Below, piece after piece: positions 19,858-28,128 of a stretch of 64,000 nt of DNA. The DNA lies in the NCBI GenBank assembly GCA_003569165.1, contig BGOI01000006.1, forward strand, positions 1-64,000, read 5' to 3'. Each line of letters opens with the position of its first letter. Position 1 is the stretch's first letter. Under the pieces are notes generated by a model. It was not told the origin of the DNA. It searched no databases and worked only from the letters and a program-made list of their open reading frames with translations. The DNA comes from Opitutia bacterium. GTDB taxonomy: Bacteria; Verrucomicrobiota; Verrucomicrobiia; Opitutales; UBA953. The position numbers and the translations under genes were made by a program.

Positions 19858-20586
19858 ATGGTTCGCGCTGTCTTCGTCTTCATGGTCCTACTCCTCGCAG
19901 GTTGCGACGACGGCTCGCGCGCCGACTCCCGCACGCTCGACGTTGAAGACGAAGATTTCCGCCAAGGTCAGAACTTCTATAAGAGCGGCGAAGTCCGCAA
20001 GGCTCTCGAGTGCTACCTGAAGGTGATCGACAAACGTAAGGGCGCCGCTGAATCCAACCTCGAAGCTGGCCGCATGTACCTCGAACTGCAGGATCCGCTC
20101 CCGGCCATCTACCATTTCAACCAGTATATCCGGATGAAACCGACGTCCGAGCAATCGAACCTCGTCCGCCAGTTGATCAAGACAGCCGAGAAGCAGTTCA
20201 TGCAGCAGCTGCCCGGAAGACCGATGGAACCCGACGCCCTCGGCGGCTCTGACCTCAACGCCAAACTCCGTAACCTCCAGCTCGAGAACGAGAAACTGAA
20301 ACGCGAACTGGCCGATTACAATCGTACCCAGAAAGGTCTCATCCTACCGCCCAAGACGACGGGAGACAAACCGGCCGACAAGCCGGCCACGACCGAAGAC
20401 GGCAAGCCTCAGCGCTTCCGGCAATATACGGTCGCCAAGGGCGACACCCTCTCGGGCATAGCCCGCAAGATTTACGGCGATGCCAGTCCGACGCGGATCT
20501 CAGCAATCTATAACGCGAACCGGGACAAAATGACGTCGGTCAACAGCCTGCCGAAAATCGGCACAGTGATCCTCCTTCCGGAGTAA
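19858..20586 (+). CDS. LysM-domain lipoprotein with TPR and coiled-coil regions
   Basis: A 242-residue lipoprotein (VLLLAGC, lipidated Cys16). Order: signal, two TPR-like helical pairs (about 35-105), a short coiled coil (NAKLRNLQLENEKLKRELADY), a Lys/Pro linker, and a C-terminal LysM domain (YTVAKGDTLSGIARKIYGD through IGTVILLPE). LysM binds peptidoglycan glycan chains, so the protein probably tethers the envelope or organises a wall complex. recF follows after three bases, suggesting shared transcription without an obvious functional link. Confidence 0.85.
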   Translation: MVRAVFVFMVLLLAGCDDGSRADSRTLDVEDEDFRQGQNFYKSGEVRKALECYLKVIDKRKGAAESNLEAGRMYLELQDPLPAIYHFNQYIRMKPTSEQSNLVRQLIKTAEKQFMQQLPGRPMEPDALGGSDLNAKLRNLQLENEKLKRELADYNRTQKGLILPPKTTGDKPADKPATTEDGKPQRFRQYTVAKGDTLSGIARKIYGDASPTRISAIYNANRDKMTSVNSLPKIGTVILLPE

Positions 20587-20589
20587 GCC

Positions 20590-21651
20590 ATGCGCCTGAC
20601 GCGCATCCGAGCCGCCGACTTCCGTAACCTGAGCTTCGCGGACGTCTCCACAGACGCCCCTCGCGTCTTTCTGCTCGGCGATAACGGCCAAGGAAAGACG
20701 AACCTTCTCGAAGCCGCTGCGTTAGTGTCTTCGTTCCGCTCCTTCCGCACGACGGACATTGCTCCGCTTGTCCGCTCCGGCTGCGCCGAAGCCCGGCTGC
20801 GCCTCGATGTCCGCCTCTCGACCGAAGAGAACGCCGAGATCGAAATCCGCCTGGCCAAAGGCTCCCGTAAAGCCCTGCTCAACGGTACCCCTGTCGCCTC
20901 GGTCGCTCAGCACCTCGGGCAGTTCCCGACCATCGTCTTCTGCTCCGACGACCTTCGTCTCGTGCGCGGTTCGCCCTCTAACCGTCGTCGCTGGCTCGAT
21001 GCTGCCATCGGCGGCACGGATGCCGCTTACCTCACCGCGGTCCGCGACTACGGCCGCGCCCTCGACGGACGCAACGCGCTCCTGAAAGCTGCCGTCCGCT
21101 CGGATGAAGAACTCCGCGCCTTCGAGAAAGCGATGCTCGCGCCGGCCCAGCTCATCGCCGCGACCCGCGCCCGTATTTTGCCTGATCTCGCCGCGACTTT
21201 ACGCGATGCCTGCGCCCGCGCCGGCTTTCCTGATCAAGGTGCCGACTTGGTCTACCAACCCGACGTCGCCGCCGACCAACTCGTCGAGATCTGGGCGAAG
21301 ACGCGCGTCGCCGACCTCGCCACGGGCACAACCCTCCGCGGCCCGCAACGCGACGATTTCGGCATGCTCTTCGCCGGCAAGGATGCGTCCGACTACGCCT
21401 CCGAAGGCCAGCAACGCCTGCTCGTTCTCGCCCTCTGCCTCGCCCGTCTCCAGCGCGACACCCTGCTCGCCCCCACGCCGCCGGTCATCCTGGCCGACGA
21501 TGTCCTCGGCGAACTCGACGATACCCGCCGCCGAGCCTTCTGGAACGAAGTCGGTGAAAAGCATCAGGTTATCGCGACTGGCACCGTTCCCCCGCCCTCC
21601 GGCGAGTGGCTGACCTACCGGGTCTCCGGGGGCAGCTACCTTCAGGCCTGA
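20590..21651 (+). CDS. recF: DNA replication and repair protein RecF
   Basis: RecF, an SMC-like ATPase, loads RecA at gaps together with RecO and RecR. The 353-residue protein has a Walker A loop (GDNGQGKTN), a signature motif (YASEGQQRLLVLALCLA) and a Walker B with D-loop (VILADDVLGELD). The C-terminus HQVIATGTVPP is normal. recF often sits with dnaA, dnaN and gyrB, but here it lies between a LysM lipoprotein and secG. Confidence 0.96.
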   Translation: MRLTRIRAADFRNLSFADVSTDAPRVFLLGDNGQGKTNLLEAAALVSSFRSFRTTDIAPLVRSGCAEARLRLDVRLSTEENAEIEIRLAKGSRKALLNGTPVASVAQHLGQFPTIVFCSDDLRLVRGSPSNRRRWLDAAIGGTDAAYLTAVRDYGRALDGRNALLKAAVRSDEELRAFEKAMLAPAQLIAATRARILPDLAATLRDACARAGFPDQGADLVYQPDVAADQLVEIWAKTRVADLATGTTLRGPQRDDFGMLFAGKDASDYASEGQQRLLVLALCLARLQRDTLLAPTPPVILADDVLGELDDTRRRAFWNEVGEKHQVIATGTVPPPSGEWLTYRVSGGSYLQA

Positions 21652-21694
21652 TTTTGGCGTTGTTTTATGGGAAACTGACCCCTTGGATGGGGGC

Positions 21695-22153
21695 ATGTCG
21701 GACTTCCTTCTCTACGCCTCCGTGGTAGCCCTCTTCCTCGTTTGCATCCTCGTGGTCCTCGTGATCCTGATGCAACGCCCCAGCGCCAACGCTGGCATGG
21801 GCTCGGCCCTCGGCGGCGGCGCCGCTGAGACCGTCTTCGGTGGCGAATCCGCCAACGTCCTCTCGAAGATGACCACGACCCTCACGGTCATCCTCTTCGT
21901 TCTCAGCTTCGGCCTCTACCTCGGCTTCGTCGCTCGCGAAAAGCCGGTCTCAAAGGCCCTCGACGCCAAGGCCACCGCCCCCGTCGTTACCCCGGCTGCC
22001 CCCGTCGCCGCTCCGGCTGCTCCGGCTGCTCCTGCTGCCACTGCGCCCGCCGCCCCTTCCGTCCCTGCTCCTGCCGCCGCCAAGCCCCAGTCCACCCCGG
22101 CTCCGGCCGCGACGACTCCGGCGAAGCCCGCCGCTCCGGCTCCGGCCAAGTAA
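21695..22153 (+). CDS. secG: Preprotein translocase subunit SecG with Ala/Pro-rich tail
   Basis: SecG is the small accessory subunit of SecYEG. Two transmembrane segments are visible (LLYASVVALFLVCILVVLVILM and a second near residues 55-75), separated by the conserved cytosolic loop with GMGSALGGGAAETVFGG. The last 60 or so residues are almost only Ala, Pro, Val and Thr, a long tail not needed in typical SecG. The ATG at 21695 is preferred to a TTG at 21683, which would add an uncharacteristic MDGG. Confidence 0.92.
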   Translation: MSDFLLYASVVALFLVCILVVLVILMQRPSANAGMGSALGGGAAETVFGGESANVLSKMTTTLTVILFVLSFGLYLGFVAREKPVSKALDAKATAPVVTPAAPVAAPAAPAAPAATAPAAPSVPAPAAAKPQSTPAPAATTPAKPAAPAPAK

Positions 22154-22159
22154 GCCTGA

Positions 22160-22996
22160 GTGAGAACCCGACTGCTCAGCCTGTCTGTCCGCTGGGTAGC
22201 GTGTCTCATCGCACTCGGTTGCTTCGCGCAATCACGGGTCCCTTCCGCCCCGGCGCTCGATCAGCTGACGGCCGAGCAAGGCCTGGCCTTTCTCGCAGGC
22301 TTCCGCACCGCCCGTCTAAAGAGCGCTCTCTGCCTGCGCTTCGAGATCGTCCATAAGCCACGCAAAGGCGATTCGCTACCTGCGGTCAAAGGCACGCTCT
22401 GGGCAGCGACGCAGGGCGAAGCCCAGCTGCTTCGAGGCGAGATCAACGATGCCCAAGGCAAGCCAGCCTTGGCCTTCCTCACCGTGAAATCCGCGCAAGG
22501 CAGCCGCGTGTGGGTCTCCCGCCGCGGCGCCCCCGCTCAGGAACTCGACAACAAGACTCCGCTCATCCCCCTCGCGGAGGGACTCATCCTGACGCCGTTC
22601 GATCTGCAGCTGCCCTTCACGCATTGGCCCGCCACGGCCTACCTGACCACTGAGAAACGTCGACGTCCGGTGCACACCTTCGACGCGCTCAATCAAATCG
22701 GCCACGAACCCGCAAAGGTGAACTACGCAATCGACCATGTCTACGGCGTGCTCATCCAGGCGACCAGTTTCGATGCGAACGGAAAAAAGACGCGCACGCT
22801 GCAGGTTGAGGAATTCTCGAAGGTCGACGAGCAGTGGATGCTCGCCGCGTGCAGCCTGCTCGACGAAACCACGCGCGACGCCGACCTACTCCGCATCACC
22901 GAAGCCGCGCTCGGCGGAAGTTTCGCGCCTTCGACCTTCGAACCCGCCACGCTCGCCGAAGCTGCTGAACAACCAACCACCTTCAAAAAACTGTGA
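22160..22996 (+). CDS. Exported LolA-like (outer-membrane lipoprotein-sorting-like) protein
   Basis: A 278-residue protein with an N-terminal signal (LSVRWVACLIALGCFAQ; the Cys could be a lipoprotein or accidental Cys). The body resembles the LolA/LolB-like beta-sheet fold of the outer-membrane lipoprotein-sorting group: an early FEIVHKPRKGDS strand, ILTPFDLQLPFTHWP, VNYAIDHVYGVLIQATSFDANGK, and VEEFSKVDEQWML near the end. Such proteins carry or sense lipid-modified cargo in the periplasm; the cargo here is unknown. The GTG start follows secG by six bases, and the stop overlaps the next GTG. Confidence 0.7.
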   Translation: MRTRLLSLSVRWVACLIALGCFAQSRVPSAPALDQLTAEQGLAFLAGFRTARLKSALCLRFEIVHKPRKGDSLPAVKGTLWAATQGEAQLLRGEINDAQGKPALAFLTVKSAQGSRVWVSRRGAPAQELDNKTPLIPLAEGLILTPFDLQLPFTHWPATAYLTTEKRRRPVHTFDALNQIGHEPAKVNYAIDHVYGVLIQATSFDANGKKTRTLQVEEFSKVDEQWMLAACSLLDETTRDADLLRITEAALGGSFAPSTFEPATLAEAAEQPTTFKKL

Positions 22997-23754
22997 AGAC
23001 CAAAGTCACCGCCGCCCAAGTCGCCCGCTTCTGCGACCTGCTCACCAACGGCAAGAATATCGCCGACTTCGAGGGCTCCCGCAACGGCCTCCAACACAAG
23101 GGCACGCGTCCGGTGCGCAAGGTCGGCGCGGCCGTCGACGCCGGGGCCAAGGTCTTCGCCGAGGCCGCGCGCCGCGGCGTCGATTTCCTCATCGTCCACC
23201 ATGGGATGTATTGGCGGCCGGTCTCGCCTGAACGAGAAGTCCGTGCCTTGCGCAAGGCGGCCCTGAAGAAGGCTGGCCTTTCGCTTTACTCCAGCCACCT
23301 GCCGCTCGACGCGCATCCCGCCATCGGCAACAACGCGCTCATCGCCCAGGATCTTGGCCTCAAAGTCGTCGATTGGTTCGTAGACTACGAAGGCCTACCC
23401 ATCGCCTGCATCTGTAAGGGCATCTCGCGTGCGACCTTGCGCAAGCGCCTCAAGGCGTCGTATCCGCAGACCTTCAAGGGGATCGAGTTCGGGTCAGCGA
23501 ATCCGAAGAGGATCGCGATTCTCAGCGGTAGCGGCCGCAGCGCCCTTGATCACCTCAAGGCCGAAGGGTGCGACACGCTCATCACCGGCGAGCTCCGCGA
23601 AGAACATTTCAACGAAGCGCACGAGCAGGGTTGGAATCTCTATCCTTGCGGACACTACGCGACCGAAACCTGGGGCGTGAAGGCGTTGGCCGCCGCGGTG
23701 GCTGCGGAGTTTGGCGTGAAGTGGGAATTCATCCCCACGGGCAATCCGCTCTGA
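22993..23754 (+). CDS. Nif3-like dinuclear metal-centre protein
   Basis: A 253-residue member of the Nif3/YbgI family, which forms hexameric rings with a two-metal site. Metal ligands are visible in FLIVHHGMYW, YSSHLPLDAHP and the late ITGELREEHF and YPCGHYATE blocks. The biochemical role of the family is unsettled; GTP cyclohydrolase I-like and tRNA-related roles have been suggested. Its stop shares a base with the gluQ start (TGATG), so the pair is translationally coupled. Confidence 0.9.
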   Translation: MKTKVTAAQVARFCDLLTNGKNIADFEGSRNGLQHKGTRPVRKVGAAVDAGAKVFAEAARRGVDFLIVHHGMYWRPVSPEREVRALRKAALKKAGLSLYSSHLPLDAHPAIGNNALIAQDLGLKVVDWFVDYEGLPIACICKGISRATLRKRLKASYPQTFKGIEFGSANPKRIAILSGSGRSALDHLKAEGCDTLITGELREEHFNEAHEQGWNLYPCGHYATETWGVKALAAAVAAEFGVKWEFIPTGNPL

Positions 23755-24596
23755 TGACCCGCGGACGGCTAGCCCCGACCCCGACCGGCTACCTGCACGT
23801 CGGCCACGCCCGCACGTTCGCTCTCGCCGCCCAACGCGCCGCTGGCGGGACGCTGATTTACCGCACCGAAGATCTCGATGCGGGACGATGCCGACCCGAG
23901 TTCGCCGCCGCCGCCATCGAAGACCTGCGCTGGCTTGGGCTGAAATGGACGGAAGGACCCGACATCGGTGGCCCGCACGCCTCCTACGTGCAGTCGCAAC
24001 GCCTCCCTTGGTTCCGCGACGTATGGTCGCAATTACAGGCGACCGGCACGATCTATCCGTGCGACAAATCCCGCAAGGATGTTGAACGTAGTCTGACCGC
24101 CCCGCACGCCGAAGATGACGCCGAGCCAATTTTCCCGCCGGCCCTGCGCGCCCCCATCGGTGCCGGCAGCGAGGATCGTGAGCCTGGCCCGCTCAACTGG
24201 CGCTTCCGCGTGCCCGACGGCGAGACCATCGCCTTTATCGATGCGCTCCAAGGCCCGCAGACGTTCGTGGCTGGCCGAGATTTCGGCGACTTCCTCGTCT
24301 GGCGTAAGGACGGCTTCCCCGCCTACGAACTCGCCGTCGTCGCCGACGACCACGCCATGGGCATCACCGAAGTCGTCCGCGGCTCCGATCTGCTCCTTTC
24401 GACGGTTCGTCAGATTTTAATATATCGCGCGCTCGGCTGGATTGTACCCGCCTGGGCGCATGCGCCGCTGATTGTCGACGCCGACGGCAAGCGACTCGCC
24501 AAGCGTACCGCTGGGCTCTCGATTCGCGAGCTGCGCCAAAAAGGAAAGACGCCGGAGGAAGTCCTCACGGCGCCTATGAGCCAGCTGCTGAGCTGA
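23754..24596 (+). CDS. gluQ: Glutamyl-Q tRNA(Asp) synthetase
   Basis: GluQRS activates glutamate and attaches it to the queuosine base in tRNA(Asp). It is a truncated glutamyl-tRNA synthetase: only the catalytic Rossmann half is present (280 residues) and no anticodon domain follows. The N-terminal LAPTPTGYLHVGHAR carries the HIGH-type motif, RTEDLDAGR follows, and the KMSKS equivalent is KRLAKR near residue 246. Its presence implies that the organism makes queuosine. It ends four bases from a convergent thioredoxin-like gene. Confidence 0.93.
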   Translation: MTRGRLAPTPTGYLHVGHARTFALAAQRAAGGTLIYRTEDLDAGRCRPEFAAAAIEDLRWLGLKWTEGPDIGGPHASYVQSQRLPWFRDVWSQLQATGTIYPCDKSRKDVERSLTAPHAEDDAEPIFPPALRAPIGAGSEDREPGPLNWRFRVPDGETIAFIDALQGPQTFVAGRDFGDFLVWRKDGFPAYELAVVADDHAMGITEVVRGSDLLLSTVRQILIYRALGWIVPAWAHAPLIVDADGKRLAKRTAGLSIRELRQKGKTPEEVLTAPMSQLLS

Positions 24597-24600
24597 AGGC

Positions 24601-25434
24601 TTACGCGCCTTTTTTCGCGTCAGTCGAAGCCTTGGGCGCAGCACCCTTAGGTGCGGAGCCCGGAGCGCCCGCATCGCCCGAAGCGATCTTTTCGCGGAAG
24701 GCCTTGAAGGGCTTGCCGAGCGTCTCATCGCCAGCCGTGAGCGCGATGGCTTCGTCGATATACTTAAGCGCCTGTTCCTTGGCCGTCGGGTCGATCATGA
24801 TCAGGACACGGGCCTTATTGAAAGGTAGCACCGCTTTACGAGGTCCGGCGACGTCAGCGAACATCTCGTCGAGGGCGGCCTCCGCGGCCTTGAAGTCCTT
24901 GCCCTTGATGGCCGCGTCGATCTTCTGGCCGAGTATGCGGCTCTTGGCCGAACGGTCGGCCGTGGATTTTTGTTCCTGTTCGAGAGCGGCCTTACCTTCC
25001 GGGGTATTCTTGAACGAGGCTAGCTTATCGAGGTATTCCTTCGCGGTCTGTCCGCCGAAACCGACGGTCTTACCGAACACTTCGCCGGACTTGGCGTCGA
25101 TGAGCAATACCGTGGGGAAGCCCGAGATACCGAACTGTTTCGAGAGTTCCGCGTTCTTGGCCTTCAGTTCAGGAGCCTGCGGCGTCTTGCGCGGATAATC
25201 TAGTTCAACGAGCACATACTTGGACGCGACCGCGGCGAATTCGGCGGACTGGAACACTACCTTATGCAACTGAATGCAGGGTGGGCACCAGTCGCTGCCG
25301 GTGAAGTCGACGAGCACGGGCTTATTCTCCTTCACGCCCTGGGCCTTGGCGGCGTCGAGATCGGTCAACCAGGTGACTTTGGCCTGCGCCGTGACGGTCG
25401 CGAGGAATAGGAGAGTCAGGATGAGTTTCTTCAT
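24601..25434 (-). CDS. Exported thioredoxin-like protein (WCPPC)
   Basis: A 277-residue protein with a signal peptide (MKKLILTLLFLATVTAQA). A thioredoxin-fold domain follows with the redox motif WCPPC (VDFTGSDWCPPCIQLHKVVF) and the cis-Pro block FGISGFPTVLLID. A helical C-terminal region of about 120 residues ends in an Ala/Pro/Lys tail. It is probably periplasmic. It lies eight bases downstream of a paralogue with the same plan, so the pair likely arose by duplication and is co-transcribed. Role unproven: disulfide handling or reduction of cytochrome c cysteines before CcsBA action is plausible. Confidence 0.88.
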   Translation of the reverse strand: MKKLILTLLFLATVTAQAKVTWLTDLDAAKAQGVKENKPVLVDFTGSDWCPPCIQLHKVVFQSAEFAAVASKYVLVELDYPRKTPQAPELKAKNAELSKQFGISGFPTVLLIDAKSGEVFGKTVGFGGQTAKEYLDKLASFKNTPEGKAALEQEQKSTADRSAKSRILGQKIDAAIKGKDFKAAEAALDEMFADVAGPRKAVLPFNKARVLIMIDPTAKEQALKYIDEAIALTAGDETLGKPFKAFREKIASGDAGAPGSAPKGAAPKASTDAKKGA

Positions 25435-25442
25435 AAGAGAGA

Positions 25443-26237
25443 TTATTTCTTATCCTTGTCGGCGTCCTGGGCGGCGGCGACCTGAGCGCGGAACTGCTTC
25501 AGCTCGCCGGTGAGCTCGGCAGGATTGTCTGCGATGATTTCGTCGAGCACCTTGAGCACGGCGGCATGGTCGCCCGGCTTACAGGTCTGGACGCTGCCCA
25601 CGCGGGCGTTGACGGAAAGCGTCACCTTGGCGGCGCCGGTGACGGCCTTGTCCTTGATGAACTTGGCGATTGCGGCCTCGGCAGCAGCGAGGTCCTTCTT
25701 CTCGAGGAGAGGCGTGATGAGCTTTTCAAGTTCTTCGCCGTAGCCACGCACGAGACCTTCGTCCTTCTTGCCCTGGGCGAACTTGGCCTTTCCTTCGGCC
25801 GTATTGGCTTTCGAAAGGTCGGCGAGGTGGGCGAGATACTTCACCGGTCCGCCAGCCTCATAGCCCGTCTGGGCGAAAGGGACGCCGTTCGAGTCCAGCA
25901 GGAGGATCGTCGGGAAGCCTTCGATTCCGAACTTCTCAGCCAGCGCCTTGTTCTTCGCCTTCTCTTCGGCGGGCTGTTTCTTCTTCTGAGGGTAGTCGAG
26001 TTCCACGAGGACGAAATCCTTGGTGGCCACGGCGAACTCCTTCTGGTCGAAGACTTCCTTCTTCAGACGGATGCACCATCCGCACCAGTCGCTGCCGGTG
26101 AAGTCAACCAGGATGGCCTTCTTCTCGGCCTTGGCGACCTTGATGCCTTCGTCGAGGTCGGTGAGCCAACCATCAGCGGCGGTAAGGGAGAGGACGCTCA
26201 GGCACAGAGCGACAGCGGCGAGGAAAAGGCGGGGCAT
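25443..26237 (-). CDS. Exported thioredoxin-like protein (WCGWC)
   Basis: A 264-residue paralogue of its downstream neighbour. It has a signal peptide (LFLAAVALCLSVLSLTAA), a thioredoxin domain with the motif WCGWC in VDFTGSDWCGWCIRLKKEVF, FGIEGFPTILLLD as the cis-Pro block, and a helical C-terminal region. The different residues between the two active-site Cys (GW here, PP next door) should give different redox potentials, so the two may form an oxidant/reductant pair. That is inference. A C-terminal Lys/Asp tail ends the chain. Confidence 0.88.
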   Translation of the reverse strand: MPRLFLAAVALCLSVLSLTAADGWLTDLDEGIKVAKAEKKAILVDFTGSDWCGWCIRLKKEVFDQKEFAVATKDFVLVELDYPQKKKQPAEEKAKNKALAEKFGIEGFPTILLLDSNGVPFAQTGYEAGGPVKYLAHLADLSKANTAEGKAKFAQGKKDEGLVRGYGEELEKLITPLLEKKDLAAAEAAIAKFIKDKAVTGAAKVTLSVNARVGSVQTCKPGDHAAVLKVLDEIIADNPAELTGELKQFRAQVAAAQDADKDKK

Positions 26238-26301
26238 CCCCCAAGGATGCCCGACAGCCTAAACGAGGCAACCTGTAATCAGCCAACCCTGCGTTGCCAA
26301 T

Positions 26302-27300
26302 ATGAAGTTTATCCCTCACTTAAGCCCCATGGCCGGCACCCGTATCCTCCTCGTCGACAATGGTTCCTACGAACCTGCGGCAACGTTAGCCCTGCGCGGA
26401 CTAGCCCAAGAAGTCAGCAAGCTCATCGGCCAACCCGTTCTGCCGGTCTCGACGATGCACTCGACCAAGATCGACTCTGCCCTGCTCGGCGGCCAGCCCG
26501 CCGTCATATTCGAAGGCGCCGTACAACAGGCCAAACTCGACGGCATCGATGAGATTGTCATCATTCCTCTTTTCATCGGACCCAGCCGTGCGATCACCGA
26601 ATACCTGCCGAAGGTCTTCGCTGACGCCCAGCCTGGCGCGATGAAGCTCAGCATCCGCGAGCCGCTCTTCGGCCCCGAGCTGATCAGCATGCTGATCGAT
26701 AACTTGAAGTCGACCGGCTGGACCAAGGGTAGCGGCACGGTCTACCTTTGCGATCACGGCTCCCCCATTCCTGAAGTGACGCGTTGCCGCAACTTCTTCG
26801 CCGTCTCACTTCGGAATCAACTCGGCCTGAACGAGGACGAATTAATCGCCTGCTCGATGGAACGACGAGATGGTCCGGAATATGATTTCAACGAACCGCT
26901 GCTCGAACACGCGCTGCAACAGGCAAAGGGCGAGGCCATCATCCTGATGCTCTTCCTCCTGCCGGGCCGTCATGCCGGAGGGGACGGCGACGTCGCGACC
27001 ATCGCCAAGGAACACGCCCCCGACGGCCTGCGCTGGAAGCTCAGCCCGTTGCTCGGCACCCACCCCGTCCTGCCCGCGCTACTCTTCCGACGACACCTCT
27101 ACGCCCCGGGATTCAAGTCAGCCAAGATCGCCGTCATCGCGTCAGTGCTCTCGATGGGACTACTGCCCGTCTTGATCGGCGTCATTGCCCCGAAAAACCT
27201 AGGCCTAGGCGATCGCCTCATACTCTGGCTCGGCGGAGTGGCCCTGATTTGCGCCACCCTCATCTTTTTTCTGAAGGCTAAGGTCTGGAAGAAGGCCTGA
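26302..27300 (+). CDS. CbiX/SirB-type sirohydrochlorin chelatase with C-terminal membrane anchor
   Basis: A two-domain chelatase-like protein (332 residues) of the CbiX family, which inserts Fe or Co into sirohydrochlorin. The C-terminal half keeps the catalytic DHGSP motif; in the N-terminal half the equivalent motif reads DNGSYEP, so the His is replaced by Asn. MLFLLPGRHAGGDGDV supplies a further conserved metal-site His. About 55 terminal residues form two transmembrane segments, which is not usual for the family. Its place beside cobA and cysI argues for iron insertion to make siroheme. A start at 26329 (MAGTRILLVDNGS) would also be acceptable. Confidence 0.85.
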   Translation: MKFIPHLSPMAGTRILLVDNGSYEPAATLALRGLAQEVSKLIGQPVLPVSTMHSTKIDSALLGGQPAVIFEGAVQQAKLDGIDEIVIIPLFIGPSRAITEYLPKVFADAQPGAMKLSIREPLFGPELISMLIDNLKSTGWTKGSGTVYLCDHGSPIPEVTRCRNFFAVSLRNQLGLNEDELIACSMERRDGPEYDFNEPLLEHALQQAKGEAIILMLFLLPGRHAGGDGDVATIAKEHAPDGLRWKLSPLLGTHPVLPALLFRRHLYAPGFKSAKIAVIASVLSMGLLPVLIGVIAPKNLGLGDRLILWLGGVALICATLIFFLKAKVWKKA

Positions 27301-27302
27301 AC

Positions 27303-28070
27303 TCAGGCGAACGCCGCGATGCGGCCCATGAGGCCGGCATGACGAGGCGGAGCGACGACCGCGCCGACGACCGCGATGAGCGGTGTGGGCAACACTGAAA
27401 CGTCGATCTTTCCTGAGGCGAGATCGGTCAGCGTGGTGAGCACGTCCGACGCGCCATCCTGCGAGACCTTTGAAAGTAAACGAATCGGCAAATCAGCCTG
27501 AGCGCCCGCGGCGATGAGCTTCACGGCGACGGACGGCAGCGCCTTTGCGCCCATGTAAAGACAGAGCGTGGCGCCGGTCTCGATGTGAGCTTTCCAATTC
27601 TGATCAGTGCCATCGGCGCAGTGGCCGGTGAGGAATGTGACTGAAGCGGCCTTGCCGCGATGCGTCAGCGGGAACGCGGCGTCCGCGCCAGCGGCCGTCG
27701 CGGCGGTGATACCGGGAACGACTTCGAAAGGAATGCCATGGGCGGCGAGGTGATCCATCTCTTCGCCGAGACGACCAAAGATACCTGGGTCGCCACCTTT
27801 GAGCCGGACGATGAGACCACCCTGACGTGCTTCCCGCACGATCACGGCGTTGATCTCGTCCTGGGTCATCGAGTGGACCCCGCAGCGCTTGCCGACCGGC
27901 ACGATCTTGGTCGTCGCTGGAATCTCTTCCAAAAGGGCATCCCCCGGCAGGGCGTCATGGATGACGACATCCGCCTGCTTGAGCAGGCGCAGCCCCCTCA
28001 CGGTAATCAGGTCCGGGGCTCCGGGTCCTGCACCGACGAAGGCCACCCGGCCGATGTCACAATTTACCAT
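27303..28070 (-). CDS. cobA: Uroporphyrinogen-III C-methyltransferase
   Basis: This enzyme uses two SAM to turn uroporphyrinogen III into precorrin-2, the first step of siroheme synthesis. The 255-residue protein contains the family motifs VAFVGAGPGAPDLITVRG, VPVGKRCGVHSM, LKGGDPGIFGRLGEE and VPGITAATAAGADAAFPLTHRG. It is a stand-alone SumT without the dehydrogenase/ferrochelatase domain of CysG. Precorrin-2 dehydrogenase must come from elsewhere, and the CbiX-type chelatase is the probable last step. It converges on that gene (two bases apart) and diverges from cysI. Confidence 0.96.
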   Translation of the reverse strand: MVNCDIGRVAFVGAGPGAPDLITVRGLRLLKQADVVIHDALPGDALLEEIPATTKIVPVGKRCGVHSMTQDEINAVIVREARQGGLIVRLKGGDPGIFGRLGEEMDHLAAHGIPFEVVPGITAATAAGADAAFPLTHRGKAASVTFLTGHCADGTDQNWKAHIETGATLCLYMGAKALPSVAVKLIAAGAQADLPIRLLSKVSQDGASDVLTTLTDLASGKIDVSVLPTPLIAVVGAVVAPPRHAGLMGRIAAFA

Positions 28071-28128
28071 TTATTTAAACTTGACCCCTATTTATGTAAT
28101 CCTAACTCATCTTATCAAGTATTAAATC
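28071..28128. promoter_or_regulatory. AT-rich divergent promoter region between cobA and cysI
   Basis: This 58-base gap is strikingly AT-rich for this genome and separates two divergently read siroheme/sulfite genes. It contains TTGACC at 28081, a plausible -35 for cysI, but no convincing -10 at the usual distance. TATTTATGTAAT lies at 28089-28100, and ACTCATCTTATCAAGTATTAA (28105 onward) leads into the cysI start. The exact promoter cannot be fixed by eye. Confidence 0.4.

Noticed and set aside
24601-26237. Classic DsbD- or ResA-type identity for the two thioredoxin-like proteins.
   Set aside because: They lack the DsbD membrane domain and the ResA length; the added helical C-terminal region does not fit either family.
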